7,232 nucleotides of DNA from NCBI GenBank assembly GCA_020349865.1, contig CP070700.1, positions 905,684-912,915 of the forward strand, in the 5' to 3' direction. Positions within the stretch are counted from its first letter, which is position 1, and each line of letters begins with the position of its first letter. This DNA is from Desulfobacteraceae bacterium (lineage in GTDB: Bacteria; Desulfobacterota; DSM-4660; Desulfatiglandales; Desulfatiglandaceae). Of the stretch, positions 6,161 to 7,232 are shown one piece after another. The notes under the pieces were generated by a model. That model saw only the letters and a program-made list of their open reading frames with translations. It ran no database searches and was not told the DNA's origin. Both the position numbers and the translations under genes were made by a program.

Positions 6161-7232
6161 GATTTATCACCGTTGGATCGAAGAGCGGATGAATCAATTT
6201 CAAATTTTTTTATCTTGTAATGGATGGCCCTGCGGCTGATTCCCAACAATTTGGCTGCATTCTTTTGCACCCCTCCCGTCTGTTTCAAAGCGCGAATGAT
6301 CGCATTGCGCTCGCTCTCTTCCAAAGAAAAAGAGTCATTTTCAGATGAAACAGCACCGGGAATCTCCGGAAGTCCGGTAAGATAGAGGTCACTCGGACGC
6401 AAAACGCAGTCTTTGCATAAAACAACGCCAGCCTCCAAAGCGTTCTTGAGTTCCCGAACATTTCCCGGCCAAGGGTAATCGCTGAGCCATTTGATTGTCT
6501 CCGGTAGGATCTTGACCGTTGAAACCTCATGTTTCTTACAAAACTCCTCCACAAAATGTTGTGATAAAAGTGGGATATCTTCTTTTCTCTCCCGAAGAAG
6601 AGGGATTTTTAGAGTTACAACTCGGAGCCTATAATAGAGATCCTCCCGGAAACGTCCTTCTTCTATATCTCTGAGTAAGTCCGTATTGGTAGCCGAGATA
6701 ATACGACAATCGACCGTTTTTTCACGGACCGAGCCTATTCTCCTTATCTTCCGATCTTCCAAAAAGCGGAGAAGACGGGTTTGCATTTCAGGGGACACAT
6801 TGCCGATTTCATCTAAAAAAAGCGTCCCACCATCTGCCGTTTCGATCAGCCCTCTTTTGTCGCGAATGGCGTGTGTGAAAGAACCCTTCACATGTCCGAA
6901 AAGCTCGCTTTCCAAAAGCCCTGCGGGTGTGGAGCTGCAATCCACAACAACAAGGGGCTGATCCCGACGAGGACTCATTTGATGAATCAGGCGGGCGGCA
7001 TATTCTTTTCCCACCCCGCTTTCACCAAGAATCAGTACATTGACGTCACTTGCGGCAACCCTTTTAATAAGGTCATTAAGCTCTCTCATGACAGGACTTT
7101 TTACCATTTCGAAGTCCTGAGTTTTGAAAGATTCTTTATCGTGGGAGAGATGTAATGAAACGCCTTCAAGGATTTTGCGGATTTTCTCGAGCAGTTCGCG
7201 GCCGTCAAAAGGTTTGGCCAGATAGTCTACGG
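6154..7232 (-). CDS. NtrC-family sigma-54-dependent response regulator, N-terminus outside window
   Basis: Transcriptional activator that, once phosphorylated, remodels sigma-54 RNA polymerase by ATP hydrolysis. The 358 visible residues start inside a receiver domain, VDYLAKPFDG, holding the conserved Lys of the CheY fold; the phospho-acceptor Asp lies beyond the edge. So the ATG at 7107 is internal, not the start. The AAA+ domain follows: Walker A GESGVGKE (7023-7000), sigma-54 contact loop GSFTHA (6885-6868), Walker B GGTLFLDEIG (6828-6799), FREDLYYRLR arginine region (6648-6619) and PWPGNVREL (6474-6448). The end is a Fis-type helix-turn-helix, about NAAKLLGISRRAIHYKIKK (6261-6205). The loop departs from canonical GAFTGA at two positions but keeps the Phe and Thr. 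The kinase gene downstream is its probable partner; before the element inserted, they were about 52 nt apart. Confidence 0.95.
   Translation of the reverse strand, partial: VDYLAKPFDGRELLEKIRKILEGVSLHLSHDKESFKTQDFEMVKSPVMRELNDLIKRVAASDVNVLILGESGVGKEYAARLIHQMSPRRDQPLVVVDCSSTPAGLLESELFGHVKGSFTHAIRDKRGLIETADGGTLFLDEIGNVSPEMQTRLLRFLEDRKIRRIGSVREKTVDCRIISATNTDLLRDIEEGRFREDLYYRLRVVTLKIPLLRERKEDIPLLSQHFVEEFCKKHEVSTVKILPETIKWLSDYPWPGNVRELKNALEAGVVLCKDCVLRPSDLYLTGLPEIPGAVSSENDSFSLEESERNAIIRALKQTGGVQKNAAKLLGISRRAIHYKIKKFEIDSSALRSNGDKSH

Noticed and set aside
6154..7107. Regulator starting at the ATG at 7107
   Set aside because: The frame stays open to the window edge and encodes the end of a receiver domain with its conserved Lys-Pro, so the gene starts outside.

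Overview
All clearly coding genes in this window lie on the minus strand. The likely source is a Gram-negative, free-living proteobacterium-like organism. Desulfobacterota (the former Deltaproteobacteria) is the best guess, from the style of the genes: a large PAS/PAS/GAF soluble histidine kinase beside an NtrC-type regulator, and a zinc-ribbon/DUF3426 membrane protein coupled to hpt. This is inference; no rRNA or other taxonomic marker is present. I see no tRNA, rRNA or CRISPR array.

In minus-strand transcription order (right to left): (1) 7232-6154, the end of a receiver domain, then a sigma-54 AAA+ domain and a Fis-type HTH, that is, an NtrC-family response regulator whose N-terminus lies beyond the window; (2) 6160-6043, a 102-bp miniature inverted-repeat element with a perfect 8-bp target duplication, inserted exactly at the regulator's stop codon; (3) 5991-3634, a soluble PAS-PAS-GAF-HisKA-HATPase histidine kinase with a cysteine-rich insertion in its ATPase domain; (4) 3636-3434, a second element of about 203 bp with imperfect terminal inverted repeats and TA at both ends, whose boundary forms part of the kinase stop codon; (5) 3395-2964, a PaaI-type hotdog thioesterase; (6) 2963-2469, a 495-bp gap holding a probable remnant of a YD-repeat (RHS-like) gene on the plus strand and a good sigma-70 promoter for hpt; (7) 2468-1920, hypoxanthine phosphoribosyltransferase; (8) 1923-973, a zinc-ribbon/DUF3426 membrane protein that overlaps hpt by ATGA; (9) 939-910, an intrinsic terminator; (10) 899-1, a two-TM potassium channel with an RCK domain, running off the window.

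The regulator and kinase look like a cognate two-component pair: the kinase would sense a cytoplasmic signal through its PAS, GAF and possibly Cys-cluster modules, and phosphorylate the regulator to drive sigma-54 transcription. The hpt and zinc-ribbon genes form one translationally coupled operon with a visible promoter and terminator. The two most unusual things are the Cys-rich insertion in the kinase ATPase domain and the two different small mobile elements that bracket the kinase gene, each sitting exactly on a stop codon of the two-component locus.
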